From assembly GCF_021917145.1 (NCBI RefSeq), contig NC_061066.1, positions 186,001-250,000 on the forward strand: 64,000 bases of DNA, given 5' to 3'. A program made the translations under genes and the position numbers. This DNA is from Hypomesus transpacificus (Eukaryota; Chordata; Actinopteri; Osmeriformes; Osmeridae). This document shows positions 36,901 through 50,379 of this stretch, piece by piece. The notes beneath the pieces were generated by a model that had not been told where the DNA came from, did no database searches, and saw nothing but the letters and a program-made list of their open reading frames with translations. How positions within the stretch are numbered: the first letter of the stretch is position 1; each line of letters starts with the position of its first letter.

Positions 36901-37208
36901 GGTAACCGTGGCAACGTCTGCCTGCCCGTGCGCGGTCCCCTTTGTGATCGTGTGACACATGGCCCTAGTGGCAATCAGTTCAAACAAGGGACGGTGTATC
37001 CTTTTCATCTGAACCCGGCCCTGTTCTCCTGGCCCCCCCCCCCCCCTCCCTCCCCTCCTCTCTCTTCAGGGACGTGTTTGGCTTTGGCAAGTTCCGGGAC
37101 GAGGCGGTGCGGGTGTTCCAGGCTCACCGGGCAGCCATGCACCCGGTAACGGCCGGTCTGGTGGCCAAAGATCTCAAGGTGGATGTCGGCAACATCACCA
37201 GCTTCTAA
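32084..37208 (+). CDS. lta4h: leukotriene A4 hydrolase / aminopeptidase
   Basis: Nineteen exons: 32084-32239, 32850-32980, 33198-33318, 33775-33843, 33973-34077, 34321-34373, 34489-34561, 34889-35029, 35131-35154, 35240-35310, 35408-35519, 35632-35776, 35859-35962, 36052-36122, 36262-36316, 36416-36511, 36627-36709, 36797-36901, 37070-37208. They give 617 residues (human 611). This M1 zinc metalloenzyme converts leukotriene A4 to the chemoattractant LTB4 and also trims peptides such as Pro-Gly-Pro. By counting, GGMEN is at 268-272, the zinc ligands are His295, His299 and Glu318 (HEISH...NE), and Asp375 and Tyr383 are present, all at the human positions. Position 378 is Phe instead of human Tyr. 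The substrate-carboxylate pair in RMKFTRPLF is kept. The C-terminus is a few residues longer (GNITSF). A weak poly(A) signal ATTAAA lies at 37488-37493. Confidence 0.95.
34583..34789 (-). repeat. tRNA-derived SINE with L2-type tail in lta4h intron 7
   Basis: Same family as the copy at 14.0 kb: minus-strand GGGAGCCAGGTGGCTGAACG head, GTTCGATTCCC B-box, CCTTGGGCAAGGCACTTCAC core and GGATAAGAGCGTCTGCTAAA tail. Confidence 0.85.
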
Positions 37209-38189
37209 AACGGGAACACATTACCAACGAGAGCACTCTCCCGGTTATCTCCCCCGCTCCACTGAGGAAACCAGGAAGCACTTGATCATTACCGCTTAAT
37301 AATGTAACTGCCTCTTCTTTGTGGGAAGGGGACATGTGTAAACTGGGAGTGTTTGTGTTTATATGAGAGGATCCATCTCAGGGCAGAGATTTTCTTAGGA
37401 AAAGACAAAGTTAAACTAATTATGAAGGTGCTTCTCTGGTAGTTGGCTGTACAGGCTTTTGTACCATCATTGGTGTTTTTCGATGTCATTAAACAGTGAA
37501 CAAACAGACTGTTCAAACATCTGCTGACTTCAGTCCTTTTTCTTTATTTGTGTCTTGTAATGTACTGGTGAAGGTTTCACTGGATTCATTAAAAGTCAGA
37601 CATCCAAGTTTGTTTTATTATACAACATACAAAGATCGACATACCATTAGAAGGCTTAGTAAATTAGCAGTACCCCTCATGTTTTATAGATGTTAATCAC
37701 GACATCCAAGGATAGCAGGATATCATTTTAACAAGCCATGTGATCCTATCAGGTATGGCGAAAGCCACAAGTAGTAAGGATCCCAAGCCTGTCACGAGTA
37801 GGGTAGTGAGTTCAGGGTTCACCAGGCGGGGGGGGGGGGAGAGTGGGTATGGAGGACAACACACGCAGGGACATGCAGCTGTAGGCAGGATAACCAGGCC
37901 AGGGGGTCATAGCGGAGCACTTTCTGCTGTCTGAGGGTCAGAAGCCTGCTGAGGTGTAGTGTGGTAGGCCAGAGGATGTGCCTTATCACCGTTATGATAG
38001 TGTACTTGATGTAAGAGAGGTGGGGGGAGGTGATGGCTGGCTTCCTGCTGGACAGGAAGTCATGTCTCAAGGCAGGCTGGGGTGAGGGTGTATGTGATGT
38101 CACAAGGCAGAGCACGGTGAAGCGTGGTACAGTTGGTGTGGAGGGGGGTCTGGGGTTGAGGGGTCAGGCCCAGTGCAGGCCCAGGCTTT

Positions 38190-38515
38190 AGGACAGCATG
38201 ACTGAGGTCAGGCCTCAGGACAGCATGACTGTGGTCAGGCCCAGTGCAGACCCAGGCCTCAGGACAGCATGACTGAGGTCAGGTCTCAGGACAGCATGAC
38301 TGTGGTCAGGTCTCAGGACAGCATGACTGTGGTCAGGCCCAGGCTTTAGGACAGCATGACTGAGGTCAGGCCTCAGGACAGCATGACTGTGGTCAGGCCC
38401 AGTGCAGACCCAGGCCTCAGGACAGCATGACTGAGGTCAGGCCTCAGGCCTCAGGGCAGCATGACTGTGGTCAGGCCCAGTGCAGACCCAGGCCTCGGGA
38501 CAGCATGACTGCCTC
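38190..38515. repeat. minisatellite grown from the mical3 stop-codon region
   Basis: About ten copies of GACAGCATGACT spaced by about 27-43 bp with intervening GGTCAGGCCCAGTGCAGACC and CAGGCCTCAG segments. The rightmost copy is the real mical3 coding end (minus strand: ATG CTG TCC CGA GGC CTG ... TGA at 38471-38473). The rest are 3' UTR copies of the last dozen codons plus the stop. Confidence 0.85.
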
Positions 38516-41500
38516 CAGGTCTCGGTCCTCCTGGTGCTCCTGCTGCCGGTGCTCCTCCAGCAGGGACACCAGGGCGTCTCTCTGCTCCACCACCTCCAGC
38601 ATCTCCCCCAGGATCAGCCTCTCCTCCACCAGCTCACCCTCCCCCTTCAGGTGGTCTAGCCCAACAGGAGAGAGTAGGAGGGGGATTTAAAGGGTTTGGT
38701 TCAAATGCTATGGATTTGTTTGTGTTTGGATAGTGTTTGTGCAAGCAGAGGAGAGGATGGTGTTGGAACTCACCATCCACGGCCATCCTCTCTCTGAGCT
38801 CCTGCTGAAGCCGACTCTGTCTGTCTTCCAACTCCAACTCTCGAGCACTGAGCAGAGACCATGATAGAGTCAGGGAAGAACTCAAAGGGACACACAGTCG
38901 ATTCCATGGGCTTGGAGGGTTCGATACTCACAATATCACAAGCTCCGACTCGTAGCGCACCAGAATGTTTTTCTGCTGCACCAGCTTAAACCACTGTTGC
39001 ATCAGATCTGGGTTATCCTGCCTGCCCATCCCTACAGAGGCGAGAGGTGGGTGGAGGGGAAAGAACATAAGTCAATCGTGTGGGGAGTGGACTGTGAAAT
39101 ACGCTACAACGTGACCCATGACCTCCACCTGGTAAGCAGTATACTCACCCCCCAAATATAAATCCAGCTCCTGGTTCTCACTAGAGTCTCCCCAGTAGTC
39201 TATAGAGAGAGCACATCGGGCATAAAAGACCAGAGGAGCACACACACGAACATGAGCACACACAGATCGACCAGAAACGCGTCGCGTGTGTATCTACCTG
39301 CTTCGCCCCTCAGAGCTTTCTCCACAGCCACGCCCCTCTCTTCAAGCTGTCTCTGTTTTTCCTCCACCTGCTCCAACTGTCTCTGGATGATCTGACAAAC
39401 GCACACGCCGACACACACACACACACACAGACATGCACACGCACACTGATCAAATACATTGTTCAGCATAGTAAACAACGCGTTGCATGTGTCGGCTGTC
39501 AATGTGGTGTACCTGTGCTCTGTGCAGTCTCTTGAGCTGCTCCTGTTTGGCCTGTTTGCGTGCGGCCCTCTGTACCCTGCGTGTGATCCTGGCGTCCAGC
39601 TGCTCCTCCGCGCCGGCCTTCTGGAACAGCGCGTCGGTCACACTCATGCTGGAGGGGTCCTTGAAAGGCAGCAGCGCCCCCAACACCTCTGTGGGACAAG
39701 ACGACTCGCCCCCTGGCTCCTTAGCGGGCGTGCTCTTCTTTACAGGACGCTTCTACAGGACAGAAGGCGAAAGACGGACGCTTACACACATGTACACACG
39801 GGTAGAAGACTCTGGTGAGAAGCTATGCACTACTCCAGCATTGCTTTGGGGACTGGTCTAAAGGAGCAGCACTAATGCCCACTCTACCTTGATGGCATAC
39901 GCTCTCCTGAACGCCAGAGCATGTGGGACATAGGTGGTCTTGGAAAGATGAAGAACAACAAGATCATCCTTCAACAAAATGTGTGAATATATGTTTCTAC
40001 TCCTTACTTCCATCATTTCTCCAAAACACATTTTCTTTACCTTCAAGGGTCAAGGCAAAACTACGAAACGGTTGACTTCAGCTATGATGTACACAATATA
40101 GGAGTCTATAGGTCTATGTGCCTGTCTAAACTAAACTAAAAACCAACAGTGTCTTTCTTCCACTAAAACACGTAGTGTACCTCCTCATTTCCCTGGTCGT
40201 CCTCCTCCTCTTTTATAGTTTCCTTCTGGAGTTCTGACGCCAGCTCAAAAAGCTCCAGGCGTAGCTACAAACATTCACCCAACATGTCAACATCCTCAAC
40301 ACCAAATAACAATGTGGCCAGACCTAAATCTAGACGGCGTGGAGTTATCAATATGTTATCTTGGGACACATCTGTCAGAATACCTCCTGATTAATTTAAG
40401 GTTTAGTAAAAAAAAATCCAAGACCAGTAGTTACTGCTGCCACTGTTAGTGTTGTAGAGTTATGTCTACCTGCTGGTCTGAGATCAGTGATGTTCTTACA
40501 TTGGCTCTGGGGTTCAGGGAACATCTCTCCATGACTGCAGAACAGGTCAGTTCAGATTCCTCCAACCAGCTCTGATTAACCTTCAAGGGCCGGCCTAAAT
40601 ATGGAGAGAGAGGAAATAAGGAAGAAATAGAGTATATTTGTGTGTATACTGTATGTGTACTAAATGTCAGTCTTACCTGTGGATTTCCGTTCTCGAGCTT
40701 CCTTCCTGCCTGCTTCCTTCCTGGCTGCTTCCTTCCTGGCTGCTTCCTTCCTGCCATGTTCTGATGGGGCAGCAGCAGCCATCTTGTCTTGAGAGTAAGT
40801 CCTCTCCTTCTTTTTTCTGTCCTTCTTGTACCCGGAGAAGACAGCCTTCCAGAGAGGCCTGTGTCTGCCCTCCTCCGTCCCCTCCTCGGGAGCACTCTGG
40901 CTGGGGCCCTGCGTGTCCCTGAGTCCCTTCAGGTGGGAGAAGATGGAGCCTCCCTGCAGAGAAGCGAGAAGCAGTGGAGGAAGGCTCTCCGTCAGTCTGC
41001 GAGGGTCCAGACCCCCCCTGGTTTTCCCCGAGGTGGGCTCAGAGCTCAGGGGGGTCGTCTCCTCCCAGGTTATACACATGGCAGCTCGTTCTAGCTCCCT
41101 CCTACTTTCCACCTCCCTCTGTCTCTCCTTCTCCCTCTCCACTCTGGCACTGTGCTCCCTGACCAGCACCTGCTGCAGGGGCTTCTGAGGAGACAGAGGG
41201 GGACTTGTGTCCTCTAATATATTGTCTTCATCGTCATCGTCATCACCCAGGAGCTCTCCGAAAGACCCCCTGCTCTCACAGTCGGCCCTCCGTACCACCA
41301 CAGCTGCCATGATAGGTGCAGGGCGAGGGGCGGAGCCAAGCAGATCCTCCTCCTGCAAGGAATTCTGGGTTACGCTATCCCAACATTCTTTGAGGCAGCG
41401 GGAGGGAGGGGTGCAGGGAGGGGTCAGAGTGGTGGAGTCGGAGGTGGTGGATTCACTGTTCATACCCACCCCAGAGCTACTGCTGGGGTCACGCCTTCCT

Positions 41501-41915
41501 CTGTCCTTCATCCCCCTCTCTCTCTCCTCACGCTCTTTCTTCTCCTTTTTATCCTGCGCTTTCTCCTTCCCCAGTTCCTCAGGGCAAGGGGAGTAGCCGG
41601 AGGAGGAGTTGGGAGAGGAAGAGGTGAACACGGAGGAGTTGGAGTCTGGGGTGGGAACGGAGGAGGTGGGGCTTCTGAGGGTGCTGCTGAGGGTGGTGGA
41701 GATGGTGATGTTGGGGAGGCTGGCAGGACCGTGGGGGTCCAGACTGTGTGTGTCTGGAACTGTTGTGTCAGGCGTGGTGGAGTCAGGCAAAACGATCTCA
41801 AGTGTGTGTGCGCCAAGGGATGTGTCACTGCAGTGTGTTTGAGAGAGTGTGCCGTCATTGCTTCTGGGTAATGATACTGCCTCAGATGTGTGTGGAGGTG
41901 GGGGCAAGTCTTCGT

Positions 41916-41978
<63 letters not shown>

Positions 41979-42970
41979 AGAGAGAGACACAGAGAGAGAC
42001 ACAGAGAGAGACACAGAGAGAGACAGAGAGACACAGAGAGAGACAGAGAGAGACAGAGAGAGACAGAGAGAGACAGAGAGACACAGAGAGAGACAGAGAG
42101 AGACAGAGAGAGACAGAGAGAGACAGAGAGAGACAGAGAGACACAGAGAGAGACAGAGAGATAGAGGACAAAAGAAAAGAGAAGAGGTGAGTAGAGAGGA
42201 TATAAAAAGGTTCTCTTAAATGGACATGTGGATTGTAATACACTCTAGATATTTTATTAACAATTGTATAAGGTTGATGAGAGAGGGTTAAGGTTAGGAT
42301 TAGAGTCCATGATGGTAGGACCACCCATGAATAATAGCTAAATGTAAGACCTCAAAGGCCACTCTGAGAGGATTTTTTTTACATGCATAAGTGCTAAAAA
42401 CAGTAAAATTACCATTATTCAAATGAAAAGTTATTGTTAGTATTCTCTCTTGTACAGTTGCTACCTGTATCCTCCACCTCTTCTTGAAGAACCCACAACC
42501 CCGAATGGCATTCTGTCTCCCAAGGACAGTACTCCCCTTCTACCAGCAGGGGGAGACATATACCACAGCACACACACAGCACACAGACACATCACACCAC
42601 ATCACAGAAAATAGGCAAGAAAAGAGAACACACAGACACTATAGAGAACAGTGAGTGGGGAAAGAGCTCGACAAGAGTACGACAAACAAAAAATACGCAC
42701 GCAGAGACCTGACCACACTTACCATCACTAGATTCAACATCATCCTCATCGTCATGATCGTCATCTTCATCCACCTCCCCCTCCTCCTCCTCTTCCTCAT
42801 CCTCCTCTTCCTCCCCTGTCATGCTGTCTTTCTGCCCCCTCAGGCGGTTGTGCAGTTCCACCGCCTGCCTCCAGGAGGCTCTGGACAGTTCAGAGGTCAC
42901 CGTCTGTGGCCCCTCCTCCTCCATGTCTGACTCAGAACTACAGCATGACAAGGATGTTTAGTCTTTTCTC

Positions 42971-43001
<31 letters not shown>

Positions 43002-44979
43002 CTAACCTGGAGCCCTCTGTGTTCTTCACCAGCAGGCTGAGGTTATGATTGGCCAGCGTCTCCTCTGGAACCTCCTCTGGCTCCTCAGTCAGGTCAGACT
43101 CCAGGCTCCCCAGGGTCACACGGTAGTTCTCCAGCTCAATGCGCTCCGGCGTGCTGCGCACCCGCTTAGCCAGGACTGCCTCCCTCTCTATCAGAGACGC
43201 CACTGGAAACACACACACACATAATCTCACAAATAAATACTTATGCAGTTACTACTGGTTTGCTTTTTTGCTGAAAGTTTTTGACACAAAACAAAAATAA
43301 GCTATATAAAGCTTCACCTGAGGATCTGCGACCATCGGTTATCGCCGTAGTAACAGTAGGGGGACCATCAACGGAGGATGGGAAGGGCAGAGAAGCCAGA
43401 GACCCCTGGGGAGTCAAATCAGAGTCAAATCAGAGAGTCAAATCAGGCCAGCTGTACCCAGCAGCAGTATATATTCATAGTATAACTCTTTGCATCCACA
43501 CGCTAAACCACACCATCCTCTGCACAGACGAACCAGACATCTCTTGAATGCAGTGTTGTTCCAAACAGAGAGCTCCTTACCTGGGAGGTCTGCAGTGTTG
43601 TTCCAAACAGAGAGCTCCTTACCTGGGAGGTCCTCTGGGAGGGAGTTCTCTCTGAGGGTGAGGAGGGGGTGTTGGGGGCAGGCCTCTTTCTCTGGGCAGC
43701 CCCAGACAGGCGAAGGTCATAGTGAGGCTTACAGTAGAACTTCCCTATAAAACCACGTAGAGCCACAGTATTAGAATCTCATACAGAGCATACAGAACAT
43801 CACATCTTAGTGAACGCAGCAGAAATTCTGTTGAACAGATTTACGGATAAACTGATAGTTGATAACACACAAGCCTAGAAAATGACAGCTTAACAACAAT
43901 ATTTTACAGTTCAGCTCCATCTCTTATCACCTATCTTTCCAGGAACAAATAAACACTGAGTGATTTAAAAGAGAGAAATGTCTCACAGAAGGACTCCTCC
44001 ATAGCACACAGCACAAGCTAACTGGATCCCAGGTACGGACGTATACACTTCTATACCCAATGCTCACACTCTGTAGATGTGCTGACATATATACACATCC
44101 TCCCGCCTCATGTTTAAACCCAAGTCATGTGACACCTCATCCCTGATTGGTCGAGCAGTTTAAATAAAACAAACAGAGAGGTTCTTCTCCAAGAGAGAGA
44201 TGTGAACACAAAAACATTGTTATGTAGGATCGTATCTGTGCCTCCTCCCACCCTACACTGACACACATCTCATCTCCACGTGACACAATACAGCTTCTGT
44301 GTTGCTGACACACGCGCACGCGCACACACACACACGCACACACACACAACTTAAGACAGAAAGTCAGCAGTCCAACCAAAAAGCTGGAGGCAAAACGACA
44401 TTCTCAGTTAGCACTGAACCTCAGTGTGTTGAACAAGGTCTCATACAGACACACAAAAGTCTGCTGACACATCTGTCATGTTTGTGGTGATCATGCGATG
44501 TAGCTGTCACTCTCACAGGCACACCAGATGTATCAGTGTCAAGATCAGAGGGATTCTGAGGGGGTCAAGAGTCTATCACACTTCCTTTTAATACTCACTC
44601 ACAACCCAATGGTCTATGGTGCAGGGTCTCTATCTCTCTTCCGTCCTCATAACCTCTCTACAACCTACCAAGTCTCTCTCCCTTCTACTCACTGAAATCT
44701 CCTCCTCGTCGTAAAAGCGCCCCCCCCACCATCTCCTCACCAGTGGGTCTGTCGTAGGCGTAGGAGGCCAGGCGGAGGGTGGAGCTACAGTAGTCACACT
44801 GGAAGCAGCTGCGGTGGAAGAACAGGCCCTCTGCGCTGAGCCGTTCCATCACGTACACGCGGTTCTTACAGAAGAAACACACGTCGCTGGTGCCGCCCGA
44901 CGCAAACACACTCCGCAGGTTCACCTGGTGGAGAGGGAAGGAGAGATTGAAAGAGAGGTAGATGGAGAGATTGAAAGAG

Positions 44980-45010
<31 letters not shown>

Positions 45011-48000
45011 GGGGAGATATAGACCAGTTAGATTTCGGTTTTCTTCTAATACAAGTAAGTGACAGATGGCAAGACGAGACTCTTACCGATTCCCTCCTTC
45101 CTGAAGTAACGGGTTTGGGGGCCTCCTGATTCTGAAGCTGATTGGTTAACTGTTCAGCCCGTGAGCTTACACCCTTTGTGTACATCTGAACGAATTTCTA
45201 TCCCAGGCACCAGCGTGGAGACATGAGGAGTAAGACAGGACAAAAACATACAGCACGTAGAAACACACACACGTTAACACATTTTCAACCACTCATGAGT
45301 GACTTACACAAATAAACACACATCAATGCACTCGTACACAAACCAGACACACATTGTCACAAAGACAATGAAATGACACAAACACATACAGTATCTTATC
45401 TAACATAGATTGTATGCCACAATCAGGCCTTATCTAAAACAAACCCTTTTACAATGTCAGTAATACAATGTTTATTAATGTTTCTCTTACATGAATCCAG
45501 CATAATTTTTGGACAGCAGGAATATTTGGAAACAGAGGAACAACTAAATGCTATTTGTCAATAGAGGCAATTCACTGGGTCTCATGGAGATTTAAACTTA
45601 TTCAAAAGGACAGTTGTAGTGGTTGTCACATGCCACACGCCCTGCAGTAAACTGTACAGATATACACACTGGGAGTCTAGCCAATAAGCACCATGCTATT
45701 CTGTTGAGATAATTTCTCCGACATGATCCCACTCTGGATCACTACTGTACTTCCAATGCAACAGCTATCAGATTTGTTCTAAAATGTGATTTATCTGCTC
45801 AACATTAATGTTTAACATTGACCCCATGCCTTGAACATGAATGCATCCACTGATGCTTAGTATGTGCTTATCTAAGCACACACTCTCTTGATCAGGAACC
45901 ACTTCATGAACACTCCAGACACAAAGCTGTAATGGACTCAGAGTTGGAAAGTAGAAGGTGAATAGATACTAGTGGACTATAGGTCTAGGACTAGCGGACT
46001 ACAGGTCTAGAACGAGGAGACTACAGGTTTAGGACTAAGGGACTACATGTCCAGGACTAGTGGACTACAGGTCTCGGAATAGTGGACTACAGGTTTAGGA
46101 CTATAGGACTACAAGTCTAGGAATAGGGGGACTACAGGTCTAGGACTAGAGGACTACAGGTCTAGGAATAGTGGACTACAGGTCTAGGACTAGAGGACTA
46201 CAGGTCTAGGAATAGGGGGACTACAGGTCTAGGACTAGAGGACTACAGGTCTAGGAATAGGGGGACTACAGGTCTAGGACTAGAGGACTACAGGTCTAGG
46301 AATAGTGGACTACAGGTTTGGGACTAGAGGACTACAGGTCTAGGAATAGTGGACTACAGGTTTGGGACTAGAGGACTACAGGTCTAGGAATAGAGGACTA
46401 CAGGTCTAGGAATAGAGGACTACAGGTCTGGGAATAGTGGACTACAGGTCTAGGACTAGTGGACTACAGGTCTAGGACTAGTGGACTACAGGTCTAGGAC
46501 GAGGGATGGCGTACCTGCTCTCCTCTGCTAGGGAGGGTGTGACACTTGACCTTCTCCTTGTAACGAAAGCTCATCTGCTCCTGCTGCTGCGTACGCTTTT
46601 GGTGAGATGGGGAATGGGTGAGGTGGAAGTTAGGTTACAATGGTAATAGGAGACTACAGTGAGAAAACGACAGTTCAAAAAAACGATATGTAATTATTGT
46701 TTATTGGAGCCTTAGCAGCGTGCTGAGATTGTAGATTTATTTTCCGTCGTGGCAACTAAAATTGGGATTGTACAGTTGTAGTGCCCTCATGTGGCAGCAG
46801 TGGAAGTTCTATAGATGGGAGGGTCAGGGACGGGAGGGGCTGCTGTGTTTACCTGTCTCCATGTGGGGAGGGGCACCACAGGAGTTGGCTGAGACTGGGG
46901 GGCAGGAGATGATATGGGGGCAGGCAGATTGGGCATGGAATCCCCCTGGTGGTTAGTACAAGATGTTAACGCTAAGGAAGTACAGACAGGCGATTGTATT
47001 TGTATTGGAAAATCAAATGCAAATTAATAATAAAGTTTGAATTAATTAATTTGTTCATTAATAACGGGAGTCAGATGGCTGAGCGGTGAGGGAGTCGGGC
47101 TAGTAATCAGAAGGTTGTTGGATCGATTCCCCGCCGAAATGACATTGTGTCCTTGGGCAAGGCACATTTTGCCAAAGATTCAATATTCCTACATTTGTCT
47201 AACCCTCATCAGCACATGACTGTCCAGATCCAGCCTCAAGCCCTGGTCCACATGGAGGATCAGGTCCAGGTCCACATGGAGGATCAGGTCCAGGACCACC
47301 TGGAGGATCAGGTCCAGGACCACCTGGAGGATCAGGTCCAGCTCCAGATTGATCTAGTTCAGGTCCACTTGGAAGATCAACCCCAGGTCCACATGGAGGA
47401 TCAGGTCCAGGTCCACATGGAGGATAGAGTCCAGGTCCACATGGAGGATCAGGTCCAGGTCCACATGGAGGATCAGGTCCAGGTCCACCTGGAGGATCAG
47501 GTCCAGGTCCAGATGGCTCAAGTCCAGGTCTACTCGGAGGATCAAGCCCAGGTCCACATGGAGGATCAAGCCCAGGTCCAGATGAATCGAGCCCAGGTCC
47601 AGATGAATCGAGCCCAAGTTGACGTCCAGACCCAACCTCAGGCTAATGCCCCGGTCCAGGTCCTGACCTAGGCTAATGCTCCAGTCCAGGTCCAGACCCG
47701 GGCCAACACATACACCTGTGTGCCTATGCTGGAGGTATTTGTGCAGGCATTTGTACATATATTTTAGGTGTTAGACGCAATGTAGCAGGATTTGCTTTGT
47801 TCGTGTTGAATATCCATCACTCTGTGTGTATCTAATGCTGTTTCGTCTTCCTCCAGCCTGCTGTGTACATATGGGGCAAGGAGCTATTGACAGCCACTAC
47901 TCTGGCCTCCACTCCGTTGTCTTATCAGAAACAGATGCTGGGAGAGTGTCTGATCACCCTCATTGACAAGGTGCAGCCCAGTCTGGCTCATAAGCTTACT

Positions 48001-50331
48001 GGAATGTTTCTTGAAATGGACAACAATGAGGTGATTCACCTGCTGGAGTCTCCAGAAGCTCTGCACACCAAGGTCCTTAAGGCAGTGGCTAGCCTCCGTG
48101 CACCCAAGATGAACATGGCCACCGCTACTGGCTTGTATGGAGTGCCTGGAAACTGCAGAACCAAGCAGCACATGATCCGTGCCAAGCCCCAGGCGGCTAC
48201 AGAGCAGGTACGTACAGTACAAGCACATGACAACCTACTTTCCACTCTGTTGCTCTTGTGTTCCACACAGCCTGGCTAACTGTCACCCTATCCTCCTCCA
48301 GTCAGCCGTGCTGGGCCAGGAGCCTCTGACGGCCTCCATGCTGGCTGCTGCTCCGTCCCAGGACCAGAAGCAGATGCTGGGAGAGCGTCTTTACTACCTG
48401 ATCCAGGACATCCAGCCCAGCCTGGTGGGAAAGGTCACCGGCATGCTGCTGGAGCTGGATGAGGCTGTGGCTGTGTACAAGGCCTACCTGGCCGAGGAAG
48501 CTGCCAAGAACGCAGTGATCAACACTGCTGATGTCTCAAACATCTAAATCAAGGAATGAGAAACCTGGACTATAAAAAACACGGACTAATGATTAATTCA
48601 GACCAAGAAAAGATAACCTTTGCTTTTTTAATTAATGAAATTATTATGCCATTCCCTCTGGAATTGTGTTATTTTTAAAGGAATGAAATGCTTCTTCATA
48701 ATGAATTTGCTCTCAGGAAATAAAACATATGAAAATGACTTGTGTTATAGTCTTTGTATGACTTCCAGATATGATAGTTACACTAGTTTCACTTTTAACT
48801 AACCACACTTCACATGTGTCGCCGATTCCACTAATATTAAACACTCAATACAAGCTGCTCCAACTTACTAACTGGACTAAGCTCTAACCCTGCTCTGTCC
48901 AACCCAAGCTGCTCTACCCAGAGTTAAGCTTCACCATCACAGCTCCCCTGGTTCTTTCCTGCAGGAGACCAGGATGTGTCCCAAGAGCTAATCTGGCCTT
49001 AACCCCTGCAGCTCTGGAAATGGGATAGTGAGGTGACCTCACCTTCACATACCTGGATGCAAACCAGGATATGTGGTAATAACAGGGGAAGTGGCTGCTG
49101 TGCTGCACACCAATGTTCCCCTGGCTGTGTCAGTTCCCCCCTGGGAGACTCCCCCCACCTTGTCCTCACCTGTCTCAGCAAGGCTGCAGCCGAGGAGGAG
49201 GAGGGGGCGCCGGAGGCGTTTTCCTCAAACTTAGCCAGAAGCTGATTGGCCATCAGGCGCACTCTGGTACGGCTCGCTCCGCCCACAGACCCCGCCTTCA
49301 AAGTTAGGTCGTCGTAGTAACCATCTGCCGCTTCTTCCTGAGAATGTAGAATGTTGATGATGAGTATGACCAGCGCACTATACAGTGTGTAAAAAGGTCA
49401 AGAGACAAGCTCTTCCTCTACCTCCTCATCTGGGCTTGGCCGACTGGTCTTCCTTCTCTTCCCCATCGCATCCTTCTCCTGCCCCTGAGGAAGTGCAGTG
49501 TCATGACATACATAACCAACAGAGGGAGAGAGAGAGGGACAGAAAGAGAGAGAGACATACAGACAGTGTGTGTACCTTGGGGTTGCGTTTGCGTGAGGGA
49601 CTGTGTCCTAGTCTGCTCAGCTGGGAGGCGGGGGTCATCAGGGCAGCCCTGCGTTCTGAGCTCTGACCCAGGGACTCTGGGGACAGACAAGAGTAGTCAA
49701 ACTCAGATTGAAGATACTCTTCTATGTCATTCCTTGTTTCCTTTTCTGATGGTTGTTCCATGAGACCACATGCACGGTTAAAATGTATTACACTACATTT
49801 CAAATGGGCTTTTACTAACACTGAGATTTATACATTTATTACATTGGATTAATTTAGCATATGCTTTCATCAAAAAGTGACAAATAGTGTATACGGAAAA
49901 GTACAGCAGAATATCAAGGATCAAAGTTAAAAACTGTAACAAGGTTCTGTGTTTGCAGGCCTCACCACTGGGTGGCATGGAGTCCTTGAAGAGCTGGTAA
50001 AACTGGCTGAGGTACATGACCATGCAAAGAGTGTCTAGCTCTCCCATAGATGACATCTCCTCCACCGTCATCACTGGAGAGATGCCAAACTCCAGCTCGG
50101 CCACCTCCAAGCCCAACTGAGTGTTCTCCTCCACCTCTGCTTCATCCAGAGACTCAAAGTCACTACAGGTGGAGGCAGAGGTAGAGGCTATAGGTGGAGG
50201 TAGGGACTCAAAGACATCAACTTACAGTGGGATACAGGGAGTTAATGAGACTTACTGATCCTATCAGGTAGTTAAAAGAGCACTAAGCAGAATCTTGGTC
50301 TAAAGCTTAATCATCCTCTTCGAACCCATAT

Positions 50332-50379
<48 letters not shown>

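Noticed and set aside
41508-42324. Long Ser-Leu-Ser-Val and Arg-Glu-Thr repeat frames next to the 1239-nt mical3 exon
   Set aside because: Translation of the CT/AG microsatellite; the acceptor at 41915 excludes it from the exon.
47147-47671. 174-codon plus-strand frame with VHMEDQVQ-like repeats
   Set aside because: The 24-bp minisatellite has a period divisible by three, which keeps a frame open without selection; no link to the downstream MLLE exons is apparent.
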